Shown here one piece after another: positions 18,873-27,342 of a stretch of DNA of 33,391 bases. The translations under genes and the position numbers were made by a program. Position 1 is the stretch's first letter. Every line of letters begins with the position of its first letter. This DNA comes from Planctomycetota bacterium (GTDB taxonomy: Bacteria > Planctomycetota > Planctomycetia > Planctomycetales > Planctomycetaceae). The notes beneath the pieces are model-generated. The model worked only from the letters and a program-made list of their open reading frames with translations, made no database searches and was not told the DNA's origin. The stretch lies in contig JAJXXL010000371.1 in the NCBI GenBank assembly GCA_021781115.1, positions 1 through 33,391 on the forward strand, read 5' to 3'.

Positions 18873-20063
18873 ATGTCGAACCCAACTTTCGCCCCGCTCA
18901 CGCCCCCGCGTCGCGTGCTCATGGGGCCCGGCCCGAGCGACACGCACCCGCGCGTGCTGGCGGCCTTGGGCGCCGCCACCGTCGGGCACCTTGACCCCTA
19001 TTTCCTCCAAGTGATGACTGAAACACAGACTATGCTCCGTCAAGTGTTTCGCACGGCCAATGAACTGACGCTGGCCGTCAGCGGCACCGGCAGCGCCGGC
19101 ATGGAAGCCTGCGTCGTCAACCTCATCGAGCCGGGCGACAAAATGGTGGTTTGCGTGAACGGTGTCTTTGGCGGGCGCATGGCCGACGTTGCCGCCCGCG
19201 CCGGGGCCCAGGTGACGGTCGTCGAGCGCCCGTTCGGCGAAATCTTCGACGCCAGCCAGATCGCCGAGGTGGTTGAGCGCGTCCGCCCCAAGGTGGTGGG
19301 CATCGTACATGCGGAAACTTCAACCGGCGCACATCAGCCACTCGAAGACATCTCGAAAGTTGTGCACGCTGTCGGCGGCCTGCTGCTGGCCGATACCGTC
19401 ACCTCGCTGGGGGGCGTTCCAGTCGAGGTCGACGCCTGGCAGCTCGACGCCGTGTACAGCGGTTCGCAAAAATGTCTGAGCTGCCCGCCCGGCTTGGCCC
19501 CGGTCACGTTTAGCCCTCGCGCTGTCTCGTCCATTGAGCGCCGAAGGACGAAGGTTGCAAGCTGGTACCTGGACATGACCCTGGTCCGAAATTACTGGGG
19601 GCAAGACCGGGCGTATCACCACACCGCGCCGATCAACATGAATTACGCCCTGCGCGAGGCGCTTTGCGTCACGCTCGACGAAGGTCTTGACGCCCGCTTC
19701 GCCCGGCACGCGCAAAATCATCGCGCGCTCAAGGCGGGGCTGGCCGCGCTCGGCATTTCCTACGCTGTCGCCGAAGGCGTGCAGTTGTCCATGCTGAATG
19801 CCGTTGTCATCCCTCCCGGCGTCGACGACGCCCGCACGCGGCGGCAACTGCTCGAAGAATTTGGCATTGAGATCGGTGGCGGCCTGGGTCCAATGAAGGG
19901 CAAGACCTGGCGGATCGGCCTGATGGGCGAAACCAGCCAGCCTCGCAACGTGCTGCTGTTTCTGGCCGCACTTGAACGCTGCCTGGGCGATCAGGGGTTT
20001 GGCTGCCCGCCCGGTGCGGGTGTCGCTGCGGCGAACGATTTTTATCGGCGGCGCACCGCCTGA
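18873..20063 (+). CDS. Class V pyridoxal-phosphate aminotransferase, alanine-glyoxylate / serine-pyruvate type
   Basis: A 396-residue fold-type I PLP enzyme. [17 protein letters not shown] opens the domain as in AGXT and archaeal/bacterial serine-glyoxylate transaminases. [10 protein letters not shown] (70-79) binds the cofactor phosphate, HAETSTG contacts the ring, [10 protein letters not shown] supplies the PLP-pyridine Asp, and K200 in SGSQKCLS is the Schiff-base lysine. [16 protein letters not shown] and a C-terminal WRIGLMGE complete the signature. The likely reaction is transfer of an amino group from alanine or serine to glyoxylate or pyruvate in the cytoplasm; which pair is not decidable here. 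With the C1 genes nearby, a role in serine/glyoxylate flux is possible but unproven. GGAAAG precedes the ATG. The C-terminal 20 residues are extra to the family core. Confidence 0.93.
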   Translation: MSNPTFAPLTPPRRVLMGPGPSDTHPRVLAALGAATVGHLDPYFLQVMTETQTMLRQVFRTANELTLAVSGTGSAGMEACVVNLIEPGDKMVVCVNGVFGGRMADVAARAGAQVTVVERPFGEIFDASQIAEVVERVRPKVVGIVHAETSTGAHQPLEDISKVVHAVGGLLLADTVTSLGGVPVEVDAWQLDAVYSGSQKCLSCPPGLAPVTFSPRAVSSIERRRTKVASWYLDMTLVRNYWGQDRAYHHTAPINMNYALREALCVTLDEGLDARFARHAQNHRALKAGLAALGISYAVAEGVQLSMLNAVVIPPGVDDARTRRQLLEEFGIEIGGGLGPMKGKTWRIGLMGETSQPRNVLLFLAALERCLGDQGFGCPPGAGVAAANDFYRRRTA

Positions 20064-20085
20064 CACTCTCCCGCGGCAAGGTACG

Positions 20086-20931
20086 ATGCAAGACGCCGCA
20101 TTTCGTGAATTCACGCAGGCAGGCGCCACCGTCATCTGGGGCGACTGCTGCACCGTGCTGGCCGGGCGCGTGGCCGACGCCTCGGTCGACCTGGTCTTCG
20201 CCGACCCGCCCTACAACATCGGCAAGCAGTTCGCCGGTTTCGCCGATCGCTGGCCCTCGGTCGAAGCTTACTTGGCATGGTGCCACGTCTGGCTCGACCT
20301 GTGCGTCGCCAAGTTGCGGCCAGGCGGTTCGCTGTATCTGATGGCGAGCACGCAGTCGATGCCGCTGCTCGACCTGTACCTGCGTGGCCGCCTGACCGTG
20401 TTGTCGCGCATCGTGTGGCACTATGACAGTTCGGGGGTGCAGGCCAAACACAAATTTGGTTCGATGTACGAACCGATTTTGCATTGCGTGAAAGGCGGCG
20501 CGACGTACACCTTTAACGGCGATGCCGTTCGTGTCGAAGCCCCTACAGGCGCCCGCCGCCGGCTGATCGACTACCGCAAGCCCACGCCGGCGCTGTATGC
20601 GGCCACCAAAGTGCCGGGCAACGTGTGGCACTTTCCCCGCGTGCGGTACCGCATGCCCGAGTATCAGCGCCACCCGTCGCAAAAACCCGCCGCGCTGCTC
20701 GACCGCATCGTGCTGGCCAGCAGCAACCCCGGTGATCTGGTGCTCGATCCCTTTGCAGGCACATTCACCACCGCCGCTGCCGCCCAGCGGTTGGGGCGGC
20801 GCAGTATCGGCATCGAATGCGAACGCGATTATGTCGCGATCGGCCTGCGACGGCTCGGCATGAATCAGTCGCTCGATGGCGCGGCGTCGCCGCCGAACAG
20901 GTCGGCCGGGCGCAAGCCGCGCCGCGCCTGA
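20086..20931 (+). CDS. yhdJ: YhdJ-like DNA adenine N6-methyltransferase
   Basis: The 281-residue product has the motif order of beta-class amino-methyltransferases: catalytic DPPY at 40-43 (FADPPYNIGKQF) first, and the AdoMet-binding motif DPFAGTFTT (221-229) near the end. The match to E. coli YhdJ is close throughout: SRIVWHYDSSGVQAK, GSMYEPILHCVK, YTFNGDAVRVEA, IDYRK, VPGNVWHFPRVRY, HPSQKP and ASSNPGD. YhdJ (M.EcoKII) methylates the second A of ATGCAT, so the same specificity is plausible. No restriction endonuclease lies nearby, so it looks like an orphan methyltransferase. The start at 20086 follows AAGG; the frame open upstream overlaps the aminotransferase and is not used. It lies 22 nt after that gene, in the same likely operon. 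A basic 25-residue tail is extra to E. coli YhdJ. Confidence 0.93.
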   Translation: MQDAAFREFTQAGATVIWGDCCTVLAGRVADASVDLVFADPPYNIGKQFAGFADRWPSVEAYLAWCHVWLDLCVAKLRPGGSLYLMASTQSMPLLDLYLRGRLTVLSRIVWHYDSSGVQAKHKFGSMYEPILHCVKGGATYTFNGDAVRVEAPTGARRRLIDYRKPTPALYAATKVPGNVWHFPRVRYRMPEYQRHPSQKPAALLDRIVLASSNPGDLVLDPFAGTFTTAAAAQRLGRRSIGIECERDYVAIGLRRLGMNQSLDGAASPPNRSAGRKPRRA

Positions 20932-20952
20932 CCGCGGCCGCCGCGCCGGGGC

Positions 20953-21732
20953 CTACGATGAGAACTCGGGCCGCCGCTGGTGGAGCTGATCTTTGAGTCG
21001 GCTGACGATGCTCGAATGCATCTGGCTGACGCGCGATTCCGACAGCCCCAGCGTGTTGCCGATTTCCTTCATCGTCAGCTCTTCGTAATAGTACAGAATG
21101 ATGATCAACCGCTCGTTCCGGTTCAGCCCCTTGGTGACGAGCTTCATCAGGTCACGCTTCTGAATGCCGTTCGTGGGGTCGATGCCCTTGTTGTCCTCGA
21201 GCACGTCGATTTCGCGCACATCCTTATAGCTGTCGGTTTCGTACCATTTCTTATTCAGGCTCACCAGGCTCACGGCGCTGGCTTCGGCCTTGAGCCGTTC
21301 GAATTCCTCGGTCGAAATCTGCATCTTTGCGGCGATTTCGGCGTCTGAGGGCGGGCGCCCGGTTTCTGCCTCGGCGGCCTTGCGGGCGTGTTCGACCTTG
21401 CTGGCCTTGCTGCGAACCAGTCGCGGCACCCAGTCCATCGTGCGCAGCTCGTCCAGCATGGCCCCGCGAATTCGCGGCACACAGTAGGTTTCGAACTTCA
21501 CGCCCCGATTCAGGTCAAACGCCTCGATCGCGTCCATCAGCCCGAACACTCCTGCCGATATCAGATCGTTCAGATCGACTCCATCAGGCAGTTTCGACCA
21601 CACCCGTTCGGCATTGTAGCGTACGAGCGGCAGATATTTTTCGATCAGCGCGTTTCGCAGGTCTTTGTTGCCCTGATCCTGTTTATATTCCTGCCAGACT
21701 TCCGAAATATCGCGTTCGACCTTCGTGACCAT
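20953..21732 (-). CDS. fliA: RNA polymerase sigma factor of the FliA/WhiG (sigma-28) family
   Basis: A 259-residue sigma factor. Region 2 runs through YLPLVRYNAERVW, DLISAGVFGLMDAIEAFDLNRG and FETYCVPRIRGAMLDELR, characteristic of sigma-28. Region 3 includes ETGRPPSDAEIAAKM, and region 4 is LNRNERLIIILYYYEELTMKEIG with a helix-turn-helix in LGLSESRVSQMHSS. It directs RNA polymerase to late flagellar promoters. Two starts are possible; the ATG at 21732 is preferred because GGAGGG at 21737-21742 lies four nt upstream, and this site is destroyed as a signal if translation starts at 21744. It is the last gene of the flagellar operon and meets yhdJ tail to tail, 21 nt apart. An anti-sigma factor FlgM was not seen. 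Confidence 0.95.
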   Translation of the reverse strand: MVTKVERDISEVWQEYKQDQGNKDLRNALIEKYLPLVRYNAERVWSKLPDGVDLNDLISAGVFGLMDAIEAFDLNRGVKFETYCVPRIRGAMLDELRTMDWVPRLVRSKASKVEHARKAAEAETGRPPSDAEIAAKMQISTEEFERLKAEASAVSLVSLNKKWYETDSYKDVREIDVLEDNKGIDPTNGIQKRDLMKLVTKGLNRNERLIIILYYYEELTMKEIGNTLGLSESRVSQMHSSIVSRLKDQLHQRRPEFSS

Positions 21733-21736
21733 ACAA

Positions 21737-21742
21737 CCCTCC
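21737..21742 (-). promoter_or_regulatory. Ribosome binding site deciding the fliA start
   Basis: The minus strand reads GGAGGG here, four nt before the ATG at 21732 and inside the alternative ORF that begins at 21744. Confidence 0.5.
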
Positions 21743-21771
21743 ATGGTGCGGCAAGAGCAAGTCGTGACTTA

Positions 21772-22011
21772 TTAGCGGTGAGGCGCCGCGGTTGCGGCGG
21801 ACGAAACGCCGCCTGACGGCACAGTTTGAACATTTTCTTCGACGACGCGGCGGGCCAGTTCTCCGCAAAGGCAACCGAGCAGGTAAAACAGGCCGAGGGC
21901 CGCCAGTGCCCGCGTGAGCGCCGGTTCAAACGTCGACCGGGAAACCAGGCCTTCGAAAGCGGCCGTGGCAAAGGCGATCAGGGCAAGTCGAACTCCAAAT
22001 TCGTGAGCCAC
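21772..22011 (-). CDS. Small predicted membrane protein within the flagellar operon
   Basis: A 79-residue product beginning with GTG at 22011, with GAGG seven nt upstream. Two hydrophobic stretches (LALIAFATAAFEGLV at about 9-23 and ALAALGLFYLLGCLCG at about 35-50) predict a two-helix hairpin in the cytoplasmic membrane. After that comes the charged segment ELARRVVEENVQ and a polar Ala/Thr tail. I do not recognise a named family. It sits between flhG (182 nt upstream) and fliA (39 nt downstream) on the same strand, so it is probably cotranscribed with the flagellar genes; a role in flagellar placement or export is possible but unsupported by sequence motifs. Confidence 0.72.
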   Translation of the reverse strand: MAHEFGVRLALIAFATAAFEGLVSRSTFEPALTRALAALGLFYLLGCLCGELARRVVEENVQTVPSGGVSSAATAAPHR

Positions 22012-22025
22012 AGTTGCGCCTCAAC

Positions 22026-22049
22026 GGGGGGCTGCCGCGGCGGCCCCCC
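22026..22049 (-). other. Very stable GC hairpin in the leader of the small flagellar-operon gene
   Basis: Six G residues (22026-22031) pair with a C-run (22044-22049), and four further pairs (one G-U) close a CGCG tetraloop. On the minus strand this structure lies a few bases before the GAGG ribosome site (22019-22022) of the gene starting at 22011. It may tune translation, mark an RNA processing site or partly terminate transcription after flhG. Confidence 0.5.
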
Positions 22050-22193
22050 CCACGGCAGGCGGGGTTCAGTGCGGTTTGCGGTTCCCGTTGTTTAAGTATC
22101 GGCGTCCAATGGCGAATAATTGAGGAAATCTTGTCGAGACGGAAAAGTCGATCGGGACATCGCGCGGCTGGGCTGAGCAACGCCGGGCCGCGG

Positions 22194-23081
22194 TCACGCA
22201 GCCCGTTCGGGGTGATGTCGAAACCGCGAAAAAAATGGGCTGTGCACCGTTTGGCGGTGCGACAGGTTGATCACCCTCCGGGCCAATTGCTCGACGGCCC
22301 GTGCTGCGGGCGCATCGGGCGACTGCAATACGAACGGCGTGCGCTGATTTACGGCCTGAACCACCGCCGGGTCGCGGGGGACAAACCCCGCCGAACCAAC
22401 GCTGGCATACAGAAACGTGCGAGCGGTGTGCTGCACGCGAGCAATGATTTCGCGGGCCTGCTCGGGCGAGTCGGCCTGATTGACAAGCAGTTGTGGCTCT
22501 GGCAAACCGGCACAGGCTGATAGTGATTTGATCGTGGCGTAGGCGTCGGCGATAGAGGTAGGCTCGGGCGTGGTAACGATCAAAATCATGTCGGCGGCCG
22601 ACACGAACTGCCGCACCGAACGGTGAATGCCGGTGCCTGTGTCAATGATCAAAAACTCATGCGATCTCTCGAGTTCTTCGAGCTGGGCCAGGATTTCGGT
22701 CTGGGCCGCACGCGGGCAATCGGCCACATCCTGCAAGCCACTGGCACCAGGAATCACCTGGATTCCGGCAGGACCTTGCAGCAGAATCTCGCGGAGTGTG
22801 CGGGCCCCGCTGATCACATGCGACAGGTTCCAATACCCGTTCAGGCCACACAGCAGGTCGACATTGCCCAACCCCAGGTTTGCGTCGAGCAGGCATACCG
22901 AATGCCCGACTTTGCCCAAGGCAATCGCCAGGTTCAGCGCGAGGTTGCTCTTGCCCACGCCGCCCTTGCCACTGGTGATCGTCACCGTGTGCGCCCGGGG
23001 TGCCGCGGTCGTTGAATCGGCCGGCGCCGCTTCAGAGCGCTGTTCCATCAGTCCGCGCAAAATCTGTGCTTGATCGTGCAT
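22194..23081 (-). CDS. flhG: FlhG, MinD-like ATPase controlling flagellar number
   Basis: The chosen start gives 295 residues beginning MHDQAQILRGL; D3-Q4-A5 and L8-R9 match the DQAxxLR activator motif by which FlhG stimulates the FlhF GTPase. The deviant Walker A SGKGGVGKSN (38-47) with its signature lysine, LLDANLGLGNVDLL, and FLIIDTGTGIH establish a MinD/ParA-type ATPase. ATP-dependent dimers bind the membrane and regulate FlhF and the number of flagella. An in-frame ATG at 23114 would add 11 residues before the activator motif and is less likely. The gene lies 186 nt downstream of flhF on the same strand. No MinD-like C-terminal amphipathic helix is obvious; the tail is basic and aromatic (SPFFSRFRHH). 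Confidence 0.94.
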   Translation of the reverse strand: MHDQAQILRGLMEQRSEAAPADSTTAAPRAHTVTITSGKGGVGKSNLALNLAIALGKVGHSVCLLDANLGLGNVDLLCGLNGYWNLSHVISGARTLREILLQGPAGIQVIPGASGLQDVADCPRAAQTEILAQLEELERSHEFLIIDTGTGIHRSVRQFVSAADMILIVTTPEPTSIADAYATIKSLSACAGLPEPQLLVNQADSPEQAREIIARVQHTARTFLYASVGSAGFVPRDPAVVQAVNQRTPFVLQSPDAPAARAVEQLARRVINLSHRQTVHSPFFSRFRHHPERAA

Positions 23082-23267
23082 CGCTTCACCACGAATTGAA
23101 GGAATTGAGTCCATTGGTCAGGCTGCGCGTCCTCTCCAGAAAGCTCCAGTGAAATCCGGGCGCCGCGGGCCGCACTCCTGGTTCACCGTTCGAAACCGAT
23201 TCGCTGCGGGTCGGGCCATGTCGGCGGCATGACGGCCGGCTCTGTTGCAACGTCCTCTTAGAGCTGA

Positions 23268-24647
23268 CTAGGCGGCGCGCAGCGCGATTGCCGGCGTCTT
23301 TGGCGCGTACAGTCGCTCGTCGCCCATGACCAGTCGGGCAATTCGCCCCGGCTGGGCGTGTTCGATGTCATCGGGAACATCCTGCCCGGTCGTCAGGTAA
23401 CTGATAGGTAAAGGCACGCGGCGGGCAACCGACATGATCGCCCCCATGCCAACCGCCTCGTCGAGCTTTGTCAAAATCATGGCTGTCGCGCCGGCGGCCG
23501 CGAATTGGCTGGCGGTCGCTTCCAGGCTGCGCGGGCTGGCGACGAGGCTGAGCACGAGGTGCACTTCGTCCACTCGGGCCTCGGCCAGCAGGCTTTTGAG
23601 TTCCTGAATTTTCAATTCGTCGCGCGGGCTGCGCCCGGCAGTGTCGATCAGCACGAGATCCAGCCCCGACAGTTCATCGAGCGCCCGCCGCATTTCCCGC
23701 GGGCCGGTAACGACTTTCATCGGCAGGTCGATAATTTCAGCGTAGGTACGCAATTGCTCGACGGCAGCAATGCGATACGTATCGACGGTGACCAGCCCCA
23801 TTTTGATTCCGTCTCGCAGCCGGAAATTCGCGGCCAGCTTGGCGATTGTCGTTGTTTTGCCGACGCCCGTCGGTCCGACCAGTGCCACGACTTTACGCCG
23901 CCCCGGTTGGGCCGAGATCGGCGGCGCACAGCGCAGTTCGCCCTCGACCATCAAGCTCAACCGCTGGCGGACCACGGCCGGCAGGCCTAACCGCTCGGAG
24001 GGGCAGTCCTGCTTGAGGCGGCAGATCCAGTCGCGCGCGAGGTCTTCGTCGACTTCGGCGTCGATCAGTTCGGTGTACAACTGAAACAGTTCGCTGGGCA
24101 CGTCCTCGCCACCCGGGCCACCGCCCCGACTGAGCTTTTCGACCATTTTCTGAATCGACGTCAACTGCCGGGCGATTGCCGCCTGCTGCTCGACGTGAAC
24201 TGTCGGCGAGGCAACCGCCCGCGCGAACGATTCGAGCCCCAGATCACGAGCGTGCTGCGAAGCGGGAGCAGATCGCTGGCCGGTCAGCAGCGGTGGGGGC
24301 GGTGCCAACTGCTGGTCGGCAGCATGGCGGGCAACGCCGCCCACCCGCCCATTTCCGCCCGTCATGCGCTGGGGGCGGGCGGGCGGTTGCACATTCGTCG
24401 CTGTCGGCGGCGTCTGCACGACAATTCGCGGCGACCGCACATTGACGCCCGTTCCCGCGGTGATCTCCACTCGGTCTTTCGACCGCCCGAACTTCCAGAA
24501 TCGGGGGGCAGGCAGTTCGCGCGTGTGTAAAATCACGGCCTCAGCGCCCATTTCGCGCCGTACGACGTCAAGGGCTTCCTGCATGCTCGCCGCCTTGAAT
24601 GTTCGAACTTCAGTCTGACTCATTATTCGTGGCACTTTCTTGGTCAT
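23268..24647 (-). CDS. flhF: FlhF, SRP-type GTPase for flagellar placement
   Basis: A 459-residue protein with the three FlhF regions. The basic N-terminal B domain (VRTFKAASMQEALDVVRREMGAEAVILHTREL) is followed by a proline-rich linker of about 80 residues, an N domain and a signal-recognition-particle-type G domain. G motifs visible are GPTGVGKTTT (258-267), VTVDTYRIAAVEQLRTYAEI, DLVLIDTAGRS and TKLDEAVGMG. FlhF dimerises on GTP and recruits early flagellar parts to the membrane site. The ATG at 24647 is used, though MSQTEVRTF at 24623 is an equally plausible start because neither has a good ribosome site. It lies between flhA (136 nt upstream) and flhG, the standard order. Confidence 0.95.
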   Translation of the reverse strand: MTKKVPRIMSQTEVRTFKAASMQEALDVVRREMGAEAVILHTRELPAPRFWKFGRSKDRVEITAGTGVNVRSPRIVVQTPPTATNVQPPARPQRMTGGNGRVGGVARHAADQQLAPPPPLLTGQRSAPASQHARDLGLESFARAVASPTVHVEQQAAIARQLTSIQKMVEKLSRGGGPGGEDVPSELFQLYTELIDAEVDEDLARDWICRLKQDCPSERLGLPAVVRQRLSLMVEGELRCAPPISAQPGRRKVVALVGPTGVGKTTTIAKLAANFRLRDGIKMGLVTVDTYRIAAVEQLRTYAEIIDLPMKVVTGPREMRRALDELSGLDLVLIDTAGRSPRDELKIQELKSLLAEARVDEVHLVLSLVASPRSLEATASQFAAAGATAMILTKLDEAVGMGAIMSVARRVPLPISYLTTGQDVPDDIEHAQPGRIARLVMGDERLYAPKTPAIALRAA

Positions 24648-24783
24648 CGAAAAACACGAGAAAGGAGGGGGACAAACGGTTTCAATCGCCCGGGCACGAA
24701 CGGCGTCGTTCGCGTCCGATAGAATGACATTGACATTTCTTGTTCATGCCCTGTTTTTTTACTGGGGTATTGGGAGCGGGGCA

Positions 24784-26910
24784 TCAGCGTGCTCCGGCCA
24801 TCGCCGCGCGGTTTTTGTTCAGGGCTTCGACGCCGACCTGGCCCGCCGATTCGACCTGCGTGTCGCGGGTCACCTCGCTCAGGCTCAGTACGGCCAGATT
24901 CGGTATCGAAGCAAACGTGATTTGCTTGAGCGCCGCCCGGATCTGCGGGCTGCACAACACCACCGGCGGGCGACCCGCAGCGGTCAGCCGCTCAAGCTGG
25001 GCCGCAATGCCGCGCGTCACTGCCTCGGTGACCTGCGGCGACAATTTGATGTTCATGCCGCGCTCGTTGAATTCGATGCCCGCCGACAGCATGTCTTCGA
25101 CCTGCGGATCGAAGGTCACGACGTGCAGCACCCGGTCCTGATCGCGGTATTGCTGGCAAATCGACCGGCTCAGGGCATGCCGCACGTATTCCGTGAGAAT
25201 GCCCAGATCCTTGGTCCGGTCGGCATAGTCGCCGAGCGTTTCCAGGATCGTTTCGAGGTTTCTGATCGACACCTGTTCGCGGAGCAGTTTGCACAGCACC
25301 TGGTGCACCTGCGACGATTTCAACACGTCGGGAATGAGCTCGTCAACAATTTTGGGCGAATTCTGCTTCAAATTGTCGAGTAACTGGTGCACCTGCTGCC
25401 GCGACAATAATTCGTCGCTGTACTTCCGCACGACTTCACTCAGATGCGTGACCACGACCGCCGATGGCTCGACGACGTTGTAGCCCATGAGCTCAGCGCG
25501 TTCGCGCTGGGCGGCGTCGATCCAGACGGCGGGTCGTCCGAATGCCGGCTCGATCGCCGCCACGCCGGAAATGCGGCCGTTCGTGGCCCCCGTGTCAATC
25601 GCCAGCAATCCTTCCGGATGAATTTCGCCCCAGGCCACCGGAACGTCCTGGATCTTGATCTGATATTGCCGTTGATCGAGCCGAATATTGTCGCGAATCC
25701 GCACTTTAGGAAGAATGATTCCAATGTCCTGGGCGATTTTATGCCGCACCCGTGTGACGCGCTCGAGCAGGTCGCCCCCGACGGATGTATCGGCCAGGCG
25801 AATCAGCCCGAACCCGAGTTCGAGCGCCATGGGGTCGACCAGCAAGTTGTCTTCGGGTTTGGGCGCCGTCTTGTCCGGCGTGCTTTTAGCCGCCAGTTGC
25901 TGGCGTTCGGCCGCCTGTTGCTCTTTTTTGCCTCGCGACAGCATTACCGCGATCACGCACAATCCACCCCCCAGCAGCAACAGCGGCAGCTTGGGCAGGC
26001 CCGTGAACGACAGCGATGCCAGAAAGACCGCCGACACGACCATCGCTTCCGGGCGAATGAACATTTGCCCCACGATGTCGCCCGGCAGGTCGCTTTCGAC
26101 TGACGTGCGGGTCGTCAGCAGCCCGGCGGCGAGCGAAATCAGAAAAGCGGGCACCTGCGTGACCAGTCCGTCGCCAATCGTCAGTTTGGTGAATACCAGC
26201 GACGCCTCGCGCAAGGTCATGCCGTCTTCGACCATGCCAATGAAAATCCCGCCGGCAATGTTGATCAGCGTGATCACGATACTGGCAATCGCGTCGCCCC
26301 GCACGAACTTGCTGGCACCGTCCATGGAACCGTAAAAGTCAGCCTGCTGGGTCACCTCCTCGCGGCGTTGTTTGGCAACCGCCGCGTTGATGACTCCCGC
26401 GTTGAGGTCGGCGTCGATCGCCATTTGCTTGCCGGGCATGCCGTCGAGCGCAAACCGCGCCGCCACTTCGCCGATGCGCGTGGCGCCTTTGGTGATAACC
26501 AAAAACTGAATCGCGATCAGAATGATGAAAATGATCAGCCCCACCGCCACTTGCCCGCCAGCCACAAATTCGCCAAAGGCTTGGATCACCCCCCCGGCCG
26601 CACTGGTGCCATCTGCCGCGCCGCGCGTCAGAATTAGCCGGGTCGAGGCCACGTTCAACACCAGCCGTGCCAGCGTGGTGCCCAGCAGCAACGAGGGAAA
26701 CACGCTGAATTCCAAGGGCTTTCCGACGTAAATCGTGGTCAGCAAGATCACAACCGCGATCGTGATGTTTGCTGAAAGCAGCAGGTCGAGCACGATCGCC
26801 GGCAGCGGAACGACGATGACAAGCACCGACGCGGCGATCAATACGGGGAATATCAACCCCCGGCTTTGCGCCCAGAACCCGTGTCGAACGAACGACCCCG
26901 CAGGCGGCAT
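24784..26910 (-). CDS. flhA: FlhA, flagellar type III export gate protein
   Basis: A 708-residue protein of normal FlhA length. The N-terminal half contains about eight membrane helices, beginning with LIFPVLIAASVLVIVVPLPAIVL, and the family-defining FHIPEP segment (TRIGEVAARFALDGMPGKQMAIDADLNAG) on the cytoplasmic loop. After about residue 330 comes a Lys/Gln/Pro-rich linker (GKKEQQAAERQQLAAKSTPDK) and the cytoplasmic FlhA-C domain, including VTHLSEVVRKYSDELLSRQQ and the export-chaperone docking region. FlhA is the central channel and chaperone platform of the flagellar export apparatus. GGAGG five nt before the ATG gives a strong start. It is the first gene of this operon; the usual neighbour flhB is not in the window. 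Confidence 0.97.
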   Translation of the reverse strand: MPPAGSFVRHGFWAQSRGLIFPVLIAASVLVIVVPLPAIVLDLLLSANITIAVVILLTTIYVGKPLEFSVFPSLLLGTTLARLVLNVASTRLILTRGAADGTSAAGGVIQAFGEFVAGGQVAVGLIIFIILIAIQFLVITKGATRIGEVAARFALDGMPGKQMAIDADLNAGVINAAVAKQRREEVTQQADFYGSMDGASKFVRGDAIASIVITLINIAGGIFIGMVEDGMTLREASLVFTKLTIGDGLVTQVPAFLISLAAGLLTTRTSVESDLPGDIVGQMFIRPEAMVVSAVFLASLSFTGLPKLPLLLLGGGLCVIAVMLSRGKKEQQAAERQQLAAKSTPDKTAPKPEDNLLVDPMALELGFGLIRLADTSVGGDLLERVTRVRHKIAQDIGIILPKVRIRDNIRLDQRQYQIKIQDVPVAWGEIHPEGLLAIDTGATNGRISGVAAIEPAFGRPAVWIDAAQRERAELMGYNVVEPSAVVVTHLSEVVRKYSDELLSRQQVHQLLDNLKQNSPKIVDELIPDVLKSSQVHQVLCKLLREQVSIRNLETILETLGDYADRTKDLGILTEYVRHALSRSICQQYRDQDRVLHVVTFDPQVEDMLSAGIEFNERGMNIKLSPQVTEAVTRGIAAQLERLTAAGRPPVVLCSPQIRAALKQITFASIPNLAVLSLSEVTRDTQVESAGQVGVEALNKNRAAMAGAR

Positions 26911-27342
26911 CCGTGCCTCCGCTGTGTGGTTGAAACCGAAAGGGAGAGAGAGTGAAAGTTGAGGAAGTGAGTGGACGGTTCATACTGAAATCACGCTTGG
27001 CTGTCCAGACGGCTTTTCGTCTTTTTGAGCCGTTGCCCGCCGCGCATCGGCCGGTTCTGGTCACGGCGCGCAGGCACTGACCCCCGCTGTTTACAACGCG
27101 GTAATTTCGCCTTAAACTCAATTCTGGACATAGGAAATGGAACTGGTTCGCCCAGTGGTGCGCACGCTCTTCCCCTGATTCACCTCGATTGAAAATTGAA
27201 TTTGCGTGGCAGGTTGCCGCCGTGTTCGGTTGCCTTGCGGGCGTCGCGGGCAGCCTGTGCCCGTTTGTTCACGTCCTGAATCGGCTGCCTGCCGCCCGCC
27301 GTTTCGGCCGCGGATTTCTGCATACGTCTTGAGGTTCCTCGC
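26911..27342. other. Divergent intergenic region between flhA and cpaF
   Basis: The 432 nt separate divergent flhA (minus) and cpaF (plus). A GA-rich block on the plus strand (26938-26972) becomes a pyrimidine-rich flhA leader. AT-richer sequence with TTAAACTCAATTCTGG occurs near 27111-27126, and another at 27182-27205. I found no convincing sigma-28 or sigma-54 site by eye. Long frames here on either strand are shadows. Confidence 0.45.

Noticed and set aside
18207-19310. 367-residue minus-strand open frame
   Set aside because: Antisense across the isochorismatase-like and aminotransferase genes, which both carry intact catalytic residues in the plus strand.
20086-20931. Restriction-modification system
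   Set aside because: Only the YhdJ-type methyltransferase is present; no endonuclease or specificity gene flanks it.
20932-20952. Bidirectional intrinsic terminator between yhdJ and fliA
   Set aside because: The 21-nt gap is GC-rich but no stem with a flanking T-run can be drawn.
24648-24783. Promoter or terminator between flhA and flhF
   Set aside because: TTGACA and a 6-bp ATGCCC/GGGCAT repeat occur, but the first is on the wrong strand for the operon and has no -10, and the stem has a loop of about 30 nt.
26339-27121. 260-residue minus-strand frame overlapping the flhA start
   Set aside because: Runs in another frame over the flhA membrane domain; composition is that of a frame-shifted shadow.
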